Assembly (NCBI GenBank): GCA_001953115.1
Contig: LSSL01001439.1
Coordinates: forward strand, 1 to 64,000
Origin: Smittium mucronatum
Lineage: Eukaryota > Kickxellomycota > Harpellomycetes > Harpellales > Legeriomycetaceae
DNA: 64,000 nt
Reading direction: 5' to 3'
Position numbers and translations under genes: made by a program. Under the pieces are notes generated by a model. That model was not told the DNA's origin. It made no database searches and saw only the letters and a list, made by a program, of their open reading frames with translations. Of this stretch, positions 1-10,929 are shown piece by piece (the stretch's first letter is position 1; each line of letters starts with the position of its first letter).

Positions 1-620
1 AGAAAAAGTCGTATAGAAAAGACTATTATCCTAACTACAATAAGCTCCTCTGCCGGACTACCGGCTGCGTACCTACGGGAAAAGGGTTCAATCTACCAAC
101 CGAAAGACCCCCCCTGGCATTGCTTCAAGTAGGCTGGATGACTGAGGTTACGTGCAGTCATGAATTAAGCTCTTTGTCAATGACTAACAGTTCATTGAAG
201 CTACTGAGCTCCTAGTCAGAGCCTACTTCTAACAGGATTAATAAAATTAGGCTCCTACCCAAACGTGGGATTGATCGACATGGCTTTCCTACAAATAGCT
301 GTTAGACGCTGAGATCCGTCTGACTGTCGAACGCTGGACTTGTGCACTAGACTATGTCTCAGCTGTGCTAAACGATCGGTTCCTCCTGTTTCTAGATGGT
401 CCTCCTCTGGAATCGCTGTCCTCCGAATCGCTGTGCGCTATCTCCACTACTCCCAACCAAAAATAGTGCAACGCTGTGCGCTGTCTCCACTACTTCCAAC
501 CAAAAATAGTACAACGCTGCGTGAAATTTTAGTCTAGTGTACTTCGAAAAGTACACTATTAAGCCCCTAAACCACGGCAAGGTATTTCACTCTTAGGGGC
601 TAATGAAATCATATATATGT
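1..620. other. GC-elevated, hairpin-rich non-coding island (unidentified; possible mobile-element fragment)
   Basis: Composition is near 45-50% GC, sharply unlike the AT-rich DNA that starts at about 600. No frame reads as a recognisable protein. It contains a 43-bp direct tandem repeat (429-471 and 472-514, few mismatches) followed by the first bases of a third copy. A hairpin at 536-560 has a 10-bp stem (TAGTGTACTT / AAGTACACTA). Around 564-602 the pair AGCCCCTAA / TTAGGGGCT lies close together. Smaller inverted pairs occur near 52-66 and 304-321. I do not recognise rRNA, snRNA or tRNA in it. It could be an LTR or the end of a retroelement cut by the window edge, but no second copy is visible here. 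Confidence 0.4.
429..514. repeat. 43-bp tandem duplication
   Basis: Two adjacent copies of a 43-bp unit beginning CGCTGTGCGCT and ending in AAAATAGT(G/A)CAA differ at only a few positions. A partial third copy (CGCTGCG) follows. It lies inside the GC-elevated island and has no coding explanation. Confidence 0.8.
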
Positions 621-3480
621 GTATTTATATTGAAGAATCACTAAGAAATTTCGAAAAAACTCCAGATATAGATATTAAATATCACTTATGATAATGGGTG
701 TATTAATTTATTTTTTTCCCACTTATATTTTTTGGATAATGCCTCTTTTTTTATAAATCATTTTACCTTTAATATAATATAGCTTTAATATTATTATATT
801 TATTTTTTCTCACAATTTCATGAATTCGCTTATAAATAAAAAAATAAAAAAATAAAAAAAGTAAAAATAAAAACCAAAATTTTTTTATAAGATAAAAAAA
901 ATTCTCTTAAAAAGATTTTGATATTTCCAAAAATGAATTATCTTTATTTATTTTTTTGGTCTCCCAAATTTCTTCTGCTTTATAGAAATGTTATGTTAAA
1001 CATCCGGATATTTTTATTCTCGATATAAATTTGCATTTATGGATCCATTTCTTATTTTTCAGAATTTTTTTGTATGGAAAAAATATTTCTTTACAAGAAA
1101 TGATAAATTTTTTTAGATAAATGAATATATTTTTTTCCCTGTAAAATCGGTTAGCTAACTAAAGCATCAAAGTAACAACATTTCTATTTTCTATAATATT
1201 TCAGAAATGTATTCAGAATGAAAAGGTGAATCCAGTAGATGAATTATCATTGTAGTTACTTTTATTATTCAAATAAAAAAGTGGGGTTTTTGAGATAAAT
1301 TTTTTTTAAATTAACTTTTCATATCCATAGAGTATAGTTTTTTTAGAATACTCGATTTTTTATTTAAATAAATCAAGAAATTCAATAGTGTTAAAGGCGT
1401 TATAACAGGTAAGCTTCTCTTTTACAGTCCTATTAAATATTTTAAAAGCGATATTTGTAGATTTTATAAATACTGAGTACCGCTAAAACCAGTTTTTATT
1501 CCATCCAATTTTTTTGTGATTTCTTCCAATACTTCCGTCATTGAATTGAAGAATTTAAATTTTAGAATATATAGGTATATTTTATAGCTCGAAAATTTCA
1601 TAATTTTCAATCAGCTGTATTTTTCAAATATAGAATACATAAAGTCGCCCAATCTAGGTTCGTTTTTTCCTATATTATCTTTTAAATTCTTGGAAATATG
1701 AGGTCGGCAGTTTATTTTAACGTAAGTTTTTGAAAAAAATTCATCGCTTTAGTTTTTTGGGGAGTTGAATATGCAACTACATTTTCCAAACTTATACCAA
1801 GCCCCATATTATAAGCCTATTCCGAAAGAGGTTTGAATATCAAACGGCATTATTCAGATTTATCTCTACATACTAAAAAATAGCTACATGAGATGTTTTT
1901 TGATTTTTGTCTAATATACCTACAAAGATTACTGGACAATCTCCTCGAATAGGCTTTAAAATGGAGTCCAAACGCAGATTCGAGGCAGCAGATAACCTTT
2001 CAATACTTTATTAGGTGTTAAAAAAAATCAATAACTCTTAATTGCGACGAATGGTTCGCAACATAAACGCCAACATTTTCAAATTCACCAGAAGTTTGAA
2101 AACGTCTTAATTTTAACTTTTAAGTTGTAATACTGTTTTCATTTTTGTATTTTCTTGCGTTTTTCTTCTCTTATAGTATATATTTTGCATGTCTATATCA
2201 AAGTATTTGGAGTTTGATTTATTTTTTATTCGAAATTTTCTTAAACCGTAATTAGTTGGTCGAATGATTTTATTCTTTGATATTTTGGGTTTAGATTCGA
2301 TACAGTTTTCAGCACGTAGATTCAAGCAGATTTTTTTTTAGAGTAGTAATACTCATCTATCTCGAATTCGCATTGCATCTATTGTTATTGTTGTATATGT
2401 AGTAATAAAATTTTTTGTGTAATTTTTTTTATCACTCTTGAGAATATGATTCTCATGTTTTGCTATCTCTTTTCGAACTCAAATTCTCAAGTTTCTTACC
2501 GATTCTTTCTATTCTTAGCCATTTTATCATGATAAAAATCCTGCATTAATAAAAACCCAGAAAAAGTGTTGCTTAATTAATATAAAAAGTTCTCATAAGC
2601 TTCAAATTCAAAACACTTTTTTTTAAACTGTCATTTAAGAATTTAGAAACTATAAGATATGACTTTTCTGTCATGAAAACTAAAATCTTTTTGCTTATTT
2701 TACTCGTCAAAATTGTTTTTATTAAGATTTTAAAGATCAATAAGAGTATAATACCTAAACCCATAAAAAACTGAATTAGAACTAAAAAAAGAATCAGATT
2801 ATAACAAAATATTTATTCATATTTTAATAGGGGTAAAGCAGAATTTTTCATAATCTGACATTAGTTTTCAGATAATTACAAAAATAGTTTCTTATTTCAG
2901 AATAAGATTACAGAATTTTATTATTTAACCATTTTTGGAAAAAAGACAACCCCAACTTTATTATTAGGCCAATACAGGTTTAATAACATTCATTCACACA
3001 CTATTTTCAACAACTAAATATCTCTTGGCCAAAAGTTCTTATAACTAAGCTTTGTTTAAGTTACAATTTTCAGCTTTATGGAAAGAATGAAGCTAATTTT
3101 ATAGGTTAAAATAAATTGAAATGTTTATATTGACAGAAAGGCAAGGATGATATCTTATCACTAGCCCTAAAAGATTTAATGTGTGATTATTAGACATAAT
3201 AGCTACTTTTTTCACAAAGTATTATAGGCTGAAGTAACTTTTTAATAAATTTGGCTCGATGGCTGATCGTAATTTTCGAAATTGTGGTAGGTTTGCCTAC
3301 TTTAGACTTCACAGAATATTATTTAAAAATTTAATATATTAAGCGAATAAAAAACAACTTAAAAAAGGTTTATAAAAGGAAATGAGGAGCTTTATGGGCA
3401 AAAAGCTTTTGGTGAGCTAAAGAATCAAGCAAATGTGATATTCCTAAATGAAAAATACGCTTTTTTTCAATTCCTTCATT
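621..3480. other. AT-rich intergenic stretch, no gene seen
   Basis: No frame longer than about 70 codons and no recognisable protein motif on either strand. A slightly less AT-rich patch at about 1650-2100 may be a worn mobile-element remnant, but I could not match it to a family. Near 3160 there is a sequence resembling the end of the TTAA MITE family described at 3947 and 8761. Confidence 0.6.
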
Positions 3481-3481
3481 G

Positions 3482-3752
3482 ATATGGGATATTCTCTTTG
3501 AAAGCAGACACTTTCCTACTAAATTTTTACTACTTTCCTAATTTGGAAATTCAGAGTTAAGAACAAGCACAAAATTATTGGTTTTTCTGGAATATAAAAT
3601 TGCAAAAAGGAATCGTCTATTGGCAAAATGATGATGGTTTATTAGAACCATTGTAATTTAAACTTTTATTGGATTGGTGACGATTAATTATTATTTTAGA
3701 TAATTGCTTCTATAGTAAAAAAAAGTCCGATCTTGAAAAGAATCTCCCATAT
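3482..3752. mobile_element. MITE family A, copy 1 (~270 bp, terminal inverted repeats)
   Basis: The left end reads ATATGGGATATTCTCTTTGA and continues into a GCAGACACTTTCC block. The right end is its imperfect inverse, CTTGAAAAGAATCTCCCATA. The same ends, the same internal CCTAATTTGGAAA block and almost the same length recur at 12415-12681, which shows this is a repeat family. No coding capacity is present, so it would have depended on a transposase supplied elsewhere. The superfamily is not clear from the ends. Confidence 0.7.
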
Positions 3753-3808
3753 ATTAATGCTTTTCATGTTATTGGGAAATAATATCATATTTTATCTAAT
3801 GGTAGAGC

Positions 3809-4224
3809 ATATAAATGTGAGAGACTCTTATAGAGCGGACACTTTCCTGATTTGGAAATTGGCGCTAAGATAAACTATGGATCAGTTGGTTACTGTAGAG
3901 TTTGAATTACAGAAAAAATCTTAAATTGGCAAAATGTGTATATTTATTAACCCTTTCCGGGCTCAGATTTAAGCCTCACTCTTATTTGTGTAAATTAGCC
4001 ATTTCAATAGGCCTAACTTTTAGATTTATCCAATGGCATACAAATAATATTAGTCTAATGAAAACATTGAGCAAAAAGTGAACGCCATTTTTTGTACCAT
4101 TGCCTTTGAAAGGGTTAAGGCTAATATCCATTCCTATTTTATTGGCTTAGTGATAAATATATTAATGTATAACCAATGGTTTACACAGTAAAAAAAACCT
4201 GGTCTTGAAAAGAAACTCCCATTT
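3809..4224. mobile_element. MITE family A, copy 2, interrupted by a TTAA MITE
   Basis: The left part (about 3815-3870) contains the family A block AGAGCGGACACTTTCC followed by a GATTTGGAAATT segment. The right end at about 4200-4222 carries CTTGAAAAGAAACTCCCAT. Between them lies a complete 172-bp element with its own ends (3947-4118). Removing that insertion leaves about 244 bp, close to the other family A copies. The outer ends are eroded, so the limits are approximate. Confidence 0.55.
3947..4118. mobile_element. TTAA-flanked MITE (family B, piggyBac-like ends), copy 1
   Basis: The element is bounded by TTAA on both sides and has inverted ends: TTAACCCTTTCCGGGCTCAG at the left and GAAAGGGTTAA at the right. 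TTAA target sites with CCC-beginning ends are the known signature of piggyBac-type transposons. A second copy of nearly identical length is at 8761-8931. It has no coding capacity. It sits inside a family A MITE and so is the younger insertion. Confidence 0.65.
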
Positions 4225-4900
4225 GTGGATCCGGAAAGGGTCGATAAAAAAATTTAGTAAAAAGCCTAATTGAAAATAGTAAATGAAGCAAACAGGGAAT
4301 CGATGTGAACTTGAGTTTGAAAAGATGAAAACCTAAGAAACACAGCGCTGGAAACACCGAGAAAGAAATAGTAAAATATTGGTTAGCACTTCTAGGGCCC
4401 AAAAAATTTCTGGACCACTATTGTGTAATTTATAATTTCTTATTTGATAATGATTCATGTTTATCCCTAACATCCTCAGCTGACTATTTTGTGTCAACAG
4501 TTTGGCCAATGTTTATTCTGCCTTGGCTTTAACCTGATAAAAAATTATAATACATTGGCTGCATTTTTGGAATTGGGACATATATTTATTTGTATTTATC
4601 GAATCAGAGTAAGCAGCACATATTGTGACGAAGGAATTAATGGAGCTAAAACGTTCATCATCAATGATACTGAATTAAAGTGGAATTTTCTTTCAATTGT
4701 ATATAAAAATCGACCCTTTCAGAACTCAAAAATAAATAGTTCTAATTGTGAAACTATCTTTTCTGTCCTATGATGAAAAAATTAGTCTAATTAGAAGTGT
4801 CAATTTAATAATAAAACCCCTAATTGAATGTAAATGAAGTTGATGGTTTTGTGTTGTTGACACTAAAAAGGTTAATATAAAAAACAACTGCTCGGTTTTT
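4225..4900. repeat. Degenerate family B MITE ends and flanking DNA
   Basis: GGAAAGGGTCGA at about 4230 and TCGACCCTTTCAGAACTC at about 4711 resemble the ends of the TTAA MITE family with the target site mutated. A worn opposite end (CACTAAAAAGGTTAAT) occurs about 160 bp after the second one, giving one plausible decayed copy at about 4711-4873. Open frames in this stretch, up to 94 codons, match nothing I recognise and are probably chance. Confidence 0.35.
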
Positions 4901-4949
4901 TAATTTATCGGTCATAAATATTAGTGAGATTTAATAACAGTGATAATAT

Positions 4950-5520
4950 ATTATTGGCTAATAAAATGGAAGCTTGTTTTATCGTATCACCATTATAAGC
5001 CCATGTGGATATGAAAATTGAAACACAGCTTCGTTTATTATTAATGCAGATGTGAATCATTACAGCTATTTATGGAATATTGTAAATGAAAAAATATGAT
5101 TGCTGGTCTATTGGTTGGCTTTTTTTACAAACCCAAATCTGAAATGAAAAACGGTTGAATTTCTATTTGAGCATTTTTTAAATGAATGTATTTGGTGGAA
5201 GTCAACTATTTGTTTTATACTGTTCTATTTGCTAAATATGCTGATAAATCCATTCCATTGGCTAATAGTATCTGGTATCGATACTGTATCCAAAATGGAT
5301 ATATTGAATTTATTAGATGATGCTATTCGCAGCATTGTTACCGGTATTTGTTTAAAACCAACCCATTGGTTAATTAAATAGTAAATATTAAATTTATTGG
5401 ATTGGTAAGTATACGCTATTAAATTGAATAGCAACCATTGGTCCTTACAAAATTGGGGTATATATTTTTAAATTTGCTCCTTTCAGGCTTTGGATCTAAA
5501 ATAACGACCAATGGTCGAAA
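4950..5520. promoter_or_regulatory. Cluster of CCAAT/ATTGG motifs upstream of NAP1
   Basis: ATTGG or CCAAT cores occur at about 4954, 5111, 5256, 5371, 5396, 5436 and 5508, several in the extended form CCATTGGCTAATA or CCATTGGTTAATT. CCAAT boxes are bound by the NF-Y/Hap complex in fungi and animals, so this may be an upstream regulatory region for NAP1. Similar motifs also occur in nearby repeat-derived DNA (about 8400-8450), so a mobile-element origin is equally possible. Confidence 0.3.
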
Positions 5521-5670
5521 TGGTTCTTTAGGCAATAGCGGGAGAGATCAAACTTGTCTGGGCAAATTCATTATCTCCGATGTGAATGAAGAGCAATAAT
5601 CTGTTTACACACTCCCCTAAAAAGGAGGGTGGGGGGGAAGGGATGGCGAAAGACACTGTCCCGAAATGGC

Positions 5671-5680
5671 TATAAAAATT
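5671..5680 (+). promoter_or_regulatory. Candidate TATA box of NAP1
   Basis: TATAAAAATT lies about 200 bp before the NAP1 start codon, at the downstream edge of a locally GC-richer stretch (5560-5670). The position fits a core promoter with a 5' leader of roughly 150-170 nt. No transcript data support it. Confidence 0.4.
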
Positions 5681-5872
5681 TTTACCTTTGACATTTAAAC
5701 AAAGCGTTCTTCTCTTTTGAATTTGTTGGCTTAGCTGGTATTTTGTCTGACCATATTAGACTCATTCCTTCTTTCAAACAAATCCAACTCTAGTTTATTC
5801 CTAACAGTCTTAGTATTATTTTTCTAATTATAAATCCATCCCCGTTTTATCTTTTGTAATCTTCTGCTCAAA

Positions 5873-7165
5873 ATGGAAAACAACAACGCCATCAACATCC
5901 AAAAGAAGGATCAAGACGATGCTCCTACCCCACAGAACACTCCCATCTTCACCGCTCCCATCGGTGGAAATTCATCTGCTCCAAACAGTACATCTTTATA
6001 TAGTTCTTTTTTTTACACGTCTTTACTTCTTATTTTCACCATTTGCACCTTTATTTCAAACAAAACCTATTCCTTTTCTTTATAAATAGGCATGCAGATG
6101 CTGAATAACCCAGCTCTCAGTCAATTGTTGCAGTCCCGTTTAGGGAATTTGGCCGGTTCTCCTTCTGAATACATCCAGAAGCTTCCAAAGGTTGTTCGTG
6201 ACAGACTAGCTGGCTTGCAATTATTGCAATCACAACATACTGAGCTCGAAGCTCAATTCCACAATGAAATTCTTGAATTGGAAAAAAAATATAACACCTT
6301 GTATAAGCCTTTGTACACACGCCGTTACAACATAATCTCAGGTGCTGAAGAACCATCTGCCGAGGAAATCGAATCTGGTGAGAAGCTCTTGTTGGAGATG
6401 GATCCTGATGCCCAGGTAGCCATAACTGAATTGGATTCCAATGACCAGCCTATAGAGGAAAACCAAGCTGAGGTTAAAGGTATCGACTCCTTCTGGCTCA
6501 CCGCTCTTCAAAACCACCCCCAAACTCAAGAAATGATAACTGAAAATGACTCTAAGGCCTTGGAGTTCTTGGAAGACTTGCAAATTTCATACTTGGAGCC
6601 TGGCCCAGGATTCCAGGTTATCTTCAAATTCAGAGAGAACCCTTATTTTACTAATTCTGAGCTAGTTAAATCTTACCATTACACTCAGAGCAAGATTAGC
6701 GGTGAATTGGTATTTGCCAGTTCTGAAAGCTCTAAAATCCAATGGAAGCCCGAAATGGACCTCACAACCACCGTTGAGACCAAAAAACAAAGACACAAGA
6801 CTACCAACAAGACCAGAATTGTCAAGAAAACCGTTCCAACTGAGTCCTTCTTTAACTTTTTCGAAACTATCGCAATCCCTAACGATGAAGACGACTCCGA
6901 AGAGGCCGAGGAATCTCGCGAGCGCCTTGAGGCTGATTATGAGCTCGGAGAAGAAATCAAGGAGAAGATAGTTCCTAGGGCTATTGACTGGTTCACCGGT
7001 AAAGCTCTTGAATACGAAGACTATAATGATGAGGAATTTGATGACGATTTGTATGATGAAGAGGATGATGAGGATGAGGACGATGATGAGGACGATGAAG
7101 ATGATGATGAGGATTTGAGCCGATCCCAGAAAGAGTCTGAACCTCCTCAGTGCAAACAACAATAA
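5873..7165 (+). CDS. NAP1: Nucleosome assembly protein 1 (NAP1 histone chaperone), two exons
   Basis: This is a histone chaperone that binds H2A-H2B, shuttles it into the nucleus and helps deposit nucleosomes. Exon 1 is 5873-5987 and exon 2 is 6090-7165. The 102-bp intron (GTACAT...AATAG) splits an AGC serine codon, giving 396 residues, the usual family length. A low-complexity N-terminus (about 1-39) precedes a helical dimerisation region with the LPKVVRDRLAGLQLLQ block. The central NAP fold contains IDSFWLTALQNHP, then the diagnostic TVPTESFFNFF (about 286-296) and VPRAIDWFTGKALE (333-346). A strongly acidic Asp/Glu tail runs from about 350 to 383. The protein ends CKQQ, a CaaX-type farnesylation box. 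The start codon sits in an A-rich context (CTCAAAATGG). The gene converges on the minus-strand Tom6-like gene. Identity is secure; the splice site is inferred from reading-frame continuity. Confidence 0.94.
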
Positions 7166-7850
7166 TCTTCCTTTTTTTCTTTTAAACTTTTTTCGTTATT
7201 CCAAATATATAAACAGTCTCTATTTTTTCGGTCAATTACTAATCACAAAGTTCTTTTAGTTATCACTGAATGTAAAGACTCATAAGCCACTCTCTAACAA
7301 AGCGTGCAATCTGTCTTCGCTCTTTTTTTAAGCTTATTTTCCGCGAAAGGTTTTGCTTAAATATGTTGAAAATAAAATACTACTTTGTACAAAATCGATT
7401 CGATTTTTTATCCGTTAGCTAATTTACTGCAAACGAAAAATTTTTAAAGTTCATCTCGAGTTTATAACTTTCGATTGAAAGCCCCCTATTCTCCATAAGT
7501 CTCTTTATAACTATCCTCGAAAACATGGTCTAATCAATAATTCGATATACCACAACAAAATATATTATTATTTTTTAATACAAAAGAATTGGTTATTGTT
7601 AATCCACAAACCCAAAATGCATATAATATAAAATTTTGAAAAAACAATAAATTTTAATTGCTCACTCCGATTAGGGGAGGTATAAGACGAAAAATAAAAT
7701 ATCACTGAGAATCTATTATAATGAAACCAAATTTATAAAAAATTACCCTAAAAATAAAAATTAGATAAAAAAAGGTGTGTATTTTTCTAAATATCCGTAA
7801 GATGGCAAGGTCGGGGAATTAGACAAGAAAAGGATAAAAAATTATCACAA
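7166..7850. other. Convergent intergenic region between NAP1 and the Tom6-like gene
   Basis: This holds the 3' flanks of two genes facing each other. Apart from the AATAAA at 7371, nothing else is recognisable. Confidence 0.6.
7371..7376 (+). terminator. Candidate NAP1 poly(A) signal
   Basis: AATAAA lies about 205 nt after the NAP1 stop codon and before the convergent gene. It is the first canonical hexamer in the 3' flank, but AT-rich DNA makes chance matches common. Confidence 0.35.
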
Positions 7851-8045
7851 TTATGAAATTAGCAATTCTCCGTGGTTTTGAATGAAGTAAACGGCGCCAC
7901 CGAAGAAGGCGACAGAATAGGCGACAACCAAATTATTTGCGATTTTATCCATGGCAAAGACTTCGTTCCTCATAAATTTTGTAATCCACCATGATCCATC
8001 GTCACCAGCTGGCAACATCATCTTCTCTGGGTCTTGACCAAACAT
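7851..8045 (-). CDS. Small Tom6-like mitochondrial outer-membrane import subunit
   Basis: A 64-residue protein with an acidic, Gly/Pro-containing N-terminus, a WW pair at 19-20, an amphipathic segment (about 21-35) and one C-terminal membrane span (about 38-56). This is the layout of small tail-anchored TOM subunits. The stretch FAMDKIANNL followed by a span and QNHGELL resembles the FA.D+...NL pattern and short polar tail I recall for animal and fungal Tom6, which stabilises the TOM import pore. The ATG at 8045 lies in CAAAATG context. On the minus strand an upstream ATG (about 8222) is followed directly by GTGAGA, so a 5' intron or alternative first exon is possible. Codon use is clearly less AT-rich than its surroundings. 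That it is a real small membrane protein is likely; the Tom6 assignment is moderate and rests on remembered family features. Confidence 0.6.
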   Translation of the reverse strand: MFGQDPEKMMLPAGDDGSWWITKFMRNEVFAMDKIANNLVVAYSVAFFGGAVYFIQNHGELLIS

Positions 8046-8760
8046 TTTGGTTTATAAAGCGATATATACTCGATTCTCGAAAAATGGATGAGTACTTTCC
8101 TGTTTGTATAGTCTCTAGTTCTACCGTTCCGAGGCTTAGAATTTTCAGTGGGAGAAAAGTAAATCTTAATCTGGAATTTTTTTAATTATTATTTTCTCAA
8201 AAAAAAAAAAAACTCTCACCATTTTGTCGTCCTAGAAACTCGGATTAACCCATCAATAAATTATTCCAAGCCAAGAAACCTCCATCTGCCGCCTGTTAGA
8301 GTATCGCTTTCCTCTAAAAATGCATAAATTAACTTTATCCCACATCATTGCCAATAGTATTATTTACAAATATATTTATAATCTAATCTAACCAACAATT
8401 TTGGTTAATAAGTAATATGTATCTCAACTAGAGTAATAATTGGTTGGCTTTTTGTGTAGCTAATTTTGCTTTCATCATGCCTAATCAATAAAATGGCCTG
8501 GATTACGAATATCGATTAAAATGCAACACTGGTCCGATTTCCTCTACCCGTGAGTTTCAACCCTCACCCTCGATTTCTTCAGCTCCTTTAAAACTTTCGT
8601 TTCCATTTGTGAAAGGTACCCCGATTCGCCAAATTATTATAAATTCATTTGCCAATCTCAACAATTTAAATAATAGAAAATTGATTTTTTAGGCGGAATA
8701 AAGTTAAAATTAATATTGGCCATGAAAATGGTACGAAATGACCCGCCGGCAACAAGAGAA
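8046..8760. other. Intergenic, upstream of the Tom6-like gene
   Basis: This is the 5' flank of the minus-strand gene, with a long A-run at about 8201-8213 and some GC-richer patches (8250-8310, 8530-8630). No additional gene is recognised. Confidence 0.5.
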
Positions 8761-8931
8761 TTAAACCTTTGCAGGCCTGAGTTTGCGGAATCACCCATAT
8801 TTGTGTATATTACCCATTTTAATCGACAACAGCTTTTATATAACCATTAATATACAAATTTTATTAACCTATGTTAACATTGAATGAAAAATACAAGATA
8901 TTTTTCGTAACACTGGCCCTAAAAGGGTTAA
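8761..8931. mobile_element. TTAA-flanked MITE (family B, piggyBac-like ends), copy 2
   Basis: The element starts TTAAACCTTTGCAGGCCTGA and ends CCTAAAAGGGTTAA, with TTAA at both extremes. At 171 bp it matches the 172-bp copy at 3947-4118. Inside both copies a GCCTGAG/GGCTCAG-type block follows the left end. There is no coding capacity. Related worn ends occur near 3165, 28525 and 30875. Confidence 0.65.
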
Positions 8932-10323
8932 TGCTGACAATGTAAAAATAGAACTCTATTTCCGATCAATAAGGGTGTTTGTTTTCAAGTGCGTTTTTTT
9001 AAAAAAGCTGATTTTATTAATCACAAAGCGGAATGTAGTGTATTTTTCAAATATATATTCAACTTATACCCGAACTTTGAAAAGAATAAGGTACGCGTTT
9101 TACTTGCAGAAATCTAAATATGTTTTTCGAGAACCGAATCAAATCATTTTTTGATTTGACTAATAGTTCAAAATTTTCGAAAATTGATTTATACATATTA
9201 ATGGATAAATTATCCAGATAAAATCGGGGTTGAAAGTTGATATAAAAAAATGGCAAAATACAAGAATTGAGATATTATAATTTTGCTTAAATGTTTTTAA
9301 AAATAATCTACTTATTAAATAGAGTTTTTATATAATTAATTAATATTGTTTTTCATTAGTTCGCCAAAGCTCTACAAAATAAATTCGCTAGGAATATATT
9401 TTTATGGGATATCCAAATAACCACTCCAAATTCTAAATAATTTGGGGGGTCTTTGATAAACTGGCTATCTACAAGATAAAATCCCTGGTATATATACATA
9501 CATACATATATATATATATATACCGTCCAATTTAGAGTCATTTCAATAGGGCTCAACCTCGCTATTATTTTTGGTGTTTTAAAAGAAAAAAAATTTCAAC
9601 ATAATTAGCTTGAAAAAATTGCGTTACTTTTTGACAAAACTGATGTGGGAAATTCTTGGTTATTCGAATTAAAATAAAATCAAATATTCGTAAAACCAAT
9701 ATATATCATTCTTGAAATACTTTCTCCTAAATTAATCAAATTCTATATCCAGATCCGAAAATTCTCGACATTTTGTATCGATTACTTTTAAAGCCATTTC
9801 ATTTTTTATTTGATCATATTCAATAGCAGTAGATTGATAAAAATATTTTTAAATCTTGAAACCTAAAAATAAAAGAGTTAAAACGTCTCGAATAAATCGT
9901 ATATAAGCGCCACCAACATAAACTTAGAACAATTACCTACACATATTATTATTGTTTTTTTTATAAATAAATATCAAGATTTAACTTTTAAAATTTATTC
10001 TATATCATCATTTTCAACTATATTATACCTTATAAACTTATAAAATTTATAAAATAGATAAATAAAAACTTTAAAAAATAGATTTTGGCTTTAGTATACT
10101 TTCACAGATTATTTTATGTATAACTCCACAACCTTTGAGGTCAAAAACTCTGCTCAGATAAAAATTCGCTCTCATTTCAAATTCTAAATCTTTGTATCCC
10201 ACAAATAATTAAGAAAACAGCAGATTTTTTATCATTATTCTATTCTGAATCGGTCATTGCGGTTTGCAAGTGGTTTTAAGACAGGTTTAATGTCGATTTT
10301 TGCAACATATGTAGAATATATTA
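8932..10323. other. AT-rich intergenic stretch, no gene seen
   Basis: Short open frames only. A TATACATACATATATA-type dinucleotide/tetranucleotide repeat lies at about 9489-9523. Confidence 0.6.
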
Positions 10324-10929
10324 TAGCATTTGCAAGTAAAATCGAGCTTTTTTAGAAAACGATCTGTTAAATTGTATTTATAATTTAATTTTTTTACAAA
10401 TCTTATTTTCCCCCTTTTGAAATCAATCTTTTTCCATTTAAAAATCTGGTTTTAATTTTTATAAATCAAACATATATTTTTTAAACCAATTTTGACGTTT
10501 TGCAAATCTAGAACAAACTTTTACAAAACTATATTTACACTTTTTTTTAAATTAATTTTTTTTCTGTTTAAAAACGAAAAAAAAAAAAAAATTTTAAACC
10601 CCCATTGAGCCATTTTAGATTAAATTGAACTGTTAGTGAATTTTTTTATTTTATGTGGGGAATTAAGCTTAGAATATGTTTTTTAAAGAAAAATTTGTCT
10701 TTTAAAAAATTTCAAACATAGCTAAAATCTTTATCACACGTTAAAATAAGTAATCGAATTGTTAAAATAAATAAAAAAGTATATTTCATAATAAGAATAT
10801 TTCATATTTTTTTAAAAAAAGTGCTTTTTTACTGAAGGAGTTATGTTTGCGCTAATTTTATCAAAGCGAACTCTTTAATAAGTATCTATTATTATCTCGA
10901 ATTTGTTGTTAAATTAGTCCACTAAAAAC

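Noticed and set aside
1650..2110. Possible transposase remnant on the minus strand
   Set aside because: Some phrases look protein-like, but I could not place them in the motif order of any DDE family, and stops interrupt all frames.
6662..7162. 166-codon minus-strand frame opposite NAP1
   Set aside because: It is the antisense of the acidic-tail codons (GAT/GAC/GAG read as Ile/Val/Leu) and has no independent support.
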